Shown: in pieces, positions 62,302 through 64,000 of the stretch | Layout of the letters: each line of letters starts with the position of its first letter | How positions within the stretch are numbered: the first letter of the stretch is position 1 | Origin: Rhodocollybia butyracea | Taxonomy: Eukaryota > Basidiomycota > Agaricomycetes > Agaricales > Omphalotaceae | Direction of reading: 5' to 3' | Length of the DNA: 64,000 bases | Assembly (NCBI GenBank): GCA_015501585.1 | Contig: JADNRY010000009.1 | Location: forward strand, 372,001 to 436,000 | Made by a program: the position numbers and the translations under genes | Notes under the pieces: generated by a model | What the model saw: the letters and a program-made list of their open reading frames with translations, nothing else | Told to the model about the DNA's origin: nothing | Databases searched by the model: none

Positions 62302-63549
62302 GATCGTGAAGCTGGCATTTCTTTTTGTTCTACGAAAGCGGTTGGACAAAAGAAAAATGCTGACAGGAGGAGAACAAAAGAGTTGAAGGGGGCTTATTGT
62401 TCTTTAGGAAGTATATAAGGAAACTGCTGGGAAGTAAGATGGATGGAATTCGGACATCAGAACGCTCAGTTCCGCTTACGTGATCAGTAAAGTTGCCGTT
62501 TCTGGGTGTTAGTTTGTATCAGATCCGGTAATGCTTGTCCAACAAGGAAGCGACCTTGTAAAAATACATCAGGTGCAAAGTACAACATTTACAATGTTGC
62601 CGTACACCTGCCTCCAAGTACCCCGAGCAAATCTTACCAGCAAGTTACCAGCTTCGATGCCCGGTCAACGGATATAGTATCAAAAGCTTATTCGAACAGC
62701 GTACAACCAACAACGACGACGCACTGAGCTCAGGCCTCAGATATCACCCCAAAACCTGGATTGAGGCGCCGAAGGCGGGCGACCGGATCTCATGGGCAGA
62801 GTGAGAACACTTTCATCCGTCCCTTTACTACATTAATACTCCTCCGCCTCCGACGTTCAGAAGTACGTACGGGATATACGAAAAATTCCAGCAAGATCGC
62901 ACCGGGAATTATCGCAATATCTGGTGAGCTTACAGTGATCTAATCGTAGTGGGACTGCCGATTTTCGACATTGCGTGAAGCCTTTACGACATCATGAAAA
63001 ATATAGTACAAGGGACAGGGGAAAGGGCGGCACTGACTGTAGCATAATTGGGATATCTTGATATTCATATTTAGCCTACTAACAGTGGATGCCCACCTGT
63101 GGGCGCTTGGCCGCTGAGTCTTAATTTCTGAACGCATCGGTGAGAGGAGGTTTTACTTATCTCCACATTCCGACGCGACAGATTCAGTAAGTACTATATC
63201 TGACGGTATCGTCCAAGTCAATGAGTAGATGAGTAGATGTTCAGTACATTCAAAAATTGGACATTGTAAAAGGGACGAGACCCTACGCGACCCTGCCCAA
63301 AGATGACCATGATAAAATCACCTGAGCATCCGAATCCCGCCGGTCTTTGACGAGAATCAAAATCCCAGAGCCTCAAAAGGCTTTACGAGTTATTAAGATG
63401 CCGAACGAAAGATAGGAGCCAATCCCCGAGCGCTTATTAGGTTTTCCCCCCATATTGAGAGTTGCAAAATCCTTGTATTTGTTTACATGCGATGAATTAT
63501 ATTACAACTTGAACAGTCCGTCTATATCTACAATATCACAACCCGCTAA
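62302..63549. other. Intergenic, no supported gene
   Basis: 5' region of the HMG gene and 3' side of the partial gene at the right edge. Only short incidental frames. Confidence 0.5.
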
Positions 63550-64000
63550 TCAATGACCGCAATGGCAAATATCCGAGTGGCAAGTAGTACAAGGCTCAGA
63601 CTTGAGCTCTATGACCATATCCTTCCCGCTGGGCTTCACCAATCCAAGCTTCCCGCGCTCGAGGTTGACAATGTATCCAAAGAGTGCCTGGCGTTTCAGC
63701 GAGTCGATCTCGACTTCCGGGCCAAACAGCCGCCTTGCGTCGTACTTCTTCAACACATTGTGGACTTTCATGTTGCCTCCGGACATCTCGTTGATTTTCT
63801 TGTCTCCAAGGACTGGAGCCATGATCGAAATAGCAGACATGCCGTGGTCTTTCATGACACCAGCAACATCGGGCTCGTCGACGGTGGAGTCGAAGAAGTG
63901 GGCGAAGACGTCCATCATGTTGTTGACATCCTCCTCAGTCCAGTCTTCAGTCGTGTCGCCGTTCTTGCGCATTGCTTGGATGGCTATTGGGAGGACAGAA
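63550..64000 (-). CDS. Unrecognised protein, 3' part (runs off window)
   Basis: The frame is open to the right edge, so the start is outside. Visible text: SVLPIAIQAMRKNGDTTEDW, then VNNMMDVFAHFFDSTVDEP, MKVHNVLKKYDARRLFG and a C-terminal Cys/His cluster PCTTCHSDICHCGH. The cluster (C-x2-C-x4-C-x-C with His residues) could bind a metal, but no family is recognised. Confidence 0.55.
   Translation of the reverse strand, partial: SVLPIAIQAMRKNGDTTEDWTEEDVNNMMDVFAHFFDSTVDEPDVAGVMKDHGMSAISIMAPVLGDKKINEMSGGNMKVHNVLKKYDARRLFGPEVEIDSLKRQALFGYIVNLERGKLGLVKPSGKDMVIELKSEPCTTCHSDICHCGH

Overview
This window looks like nuclear DNA of a basidiomycete mushroom (Agaricomycetes, probably Agaricales). The reasons are intron-rich genes with GT-AG introns of about 50-70 bp, an FAD-linked oxidase carrying a long low-complexity insertion, a BTB protein of the mushroom type, an HMG-box regulator, several P450s, and a short CAAX-tailed pheromone precursor. 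Exon models were read by hand from reading frames, splice sites and family motifs. No search was run.

Layout. 1-187 is the 3' end of an MFS efflux-pump gene; a complete but frameshifted paralogue lies at 4510-6626, and the two share a 3' flank that includes a ~0.4 kb segment in opposite orientations. 2167-3374 (-) is a coiled-coil/SAP-like gene. 9775-11497 (+) encodes a BTB protein and 13300-15901 (+) an FAD-linked oxidase. A 123-bp poly(A) tract lies at 16413-16535. The next block is housekeeping: a DH-BAR-SH3 RhoGEF (17172-20291, -) and a PMR1-type Ca/Mn P-type ATPase (21989-25827, -). At 26439-26567 (-) is a 42-residue lipopeptide pheromone precursor. It is followed by an orphan gene (28522-29880, -), a C-terminal single-span membrane protein (30579-31343, +), an M28 vacuolar membrane protease (31896-35215, -), an orphan gene with a decayed tandem copy (36769-37481 and 35950-36630, -), a divergent orphan gene (37587-38609, +), a peroxisomal-type solute carrier (39533-40962, -), a small protein sharing a basic motif with the 28.5 kb gene (42529-42966, +) and a four-RRM Nrd1-like RNA-binding protein (43331-45686, +).

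The right end (47.3-62.3 kb) is a P450 locus shaped by a ~5-6 kb tandem segmental duplication. One P450 runs on the minus strand (47329-49670). Two near-identical intact P450s run on the plus strand (50902-52867 and 56889-58865), and a third 5' fragment lies at 56109-56370. The duplicated unit ends inside an HMG-box gene: the distal copy is full length (60244-62301) and the proximal copy (53994-54864) has lost the HMG box. A partial unrecognised gene runs off the right edge (63550-64000).

Main points of interest: the pheromone precursor, which looks like part of a mating or pheromone-signalling system; no STE3-type receptor was recognised here. Next come the P450/HMG duplication, the repeated Q-P-H-V-[ST]-N-[LM]-P-R-R motif in two orphan proteins, three GC-AG introns, and a recurring pattern of single-base deletions in short homopolymers that break six otherwise well-conserved genes. 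The last may be assembly error rather than biology.
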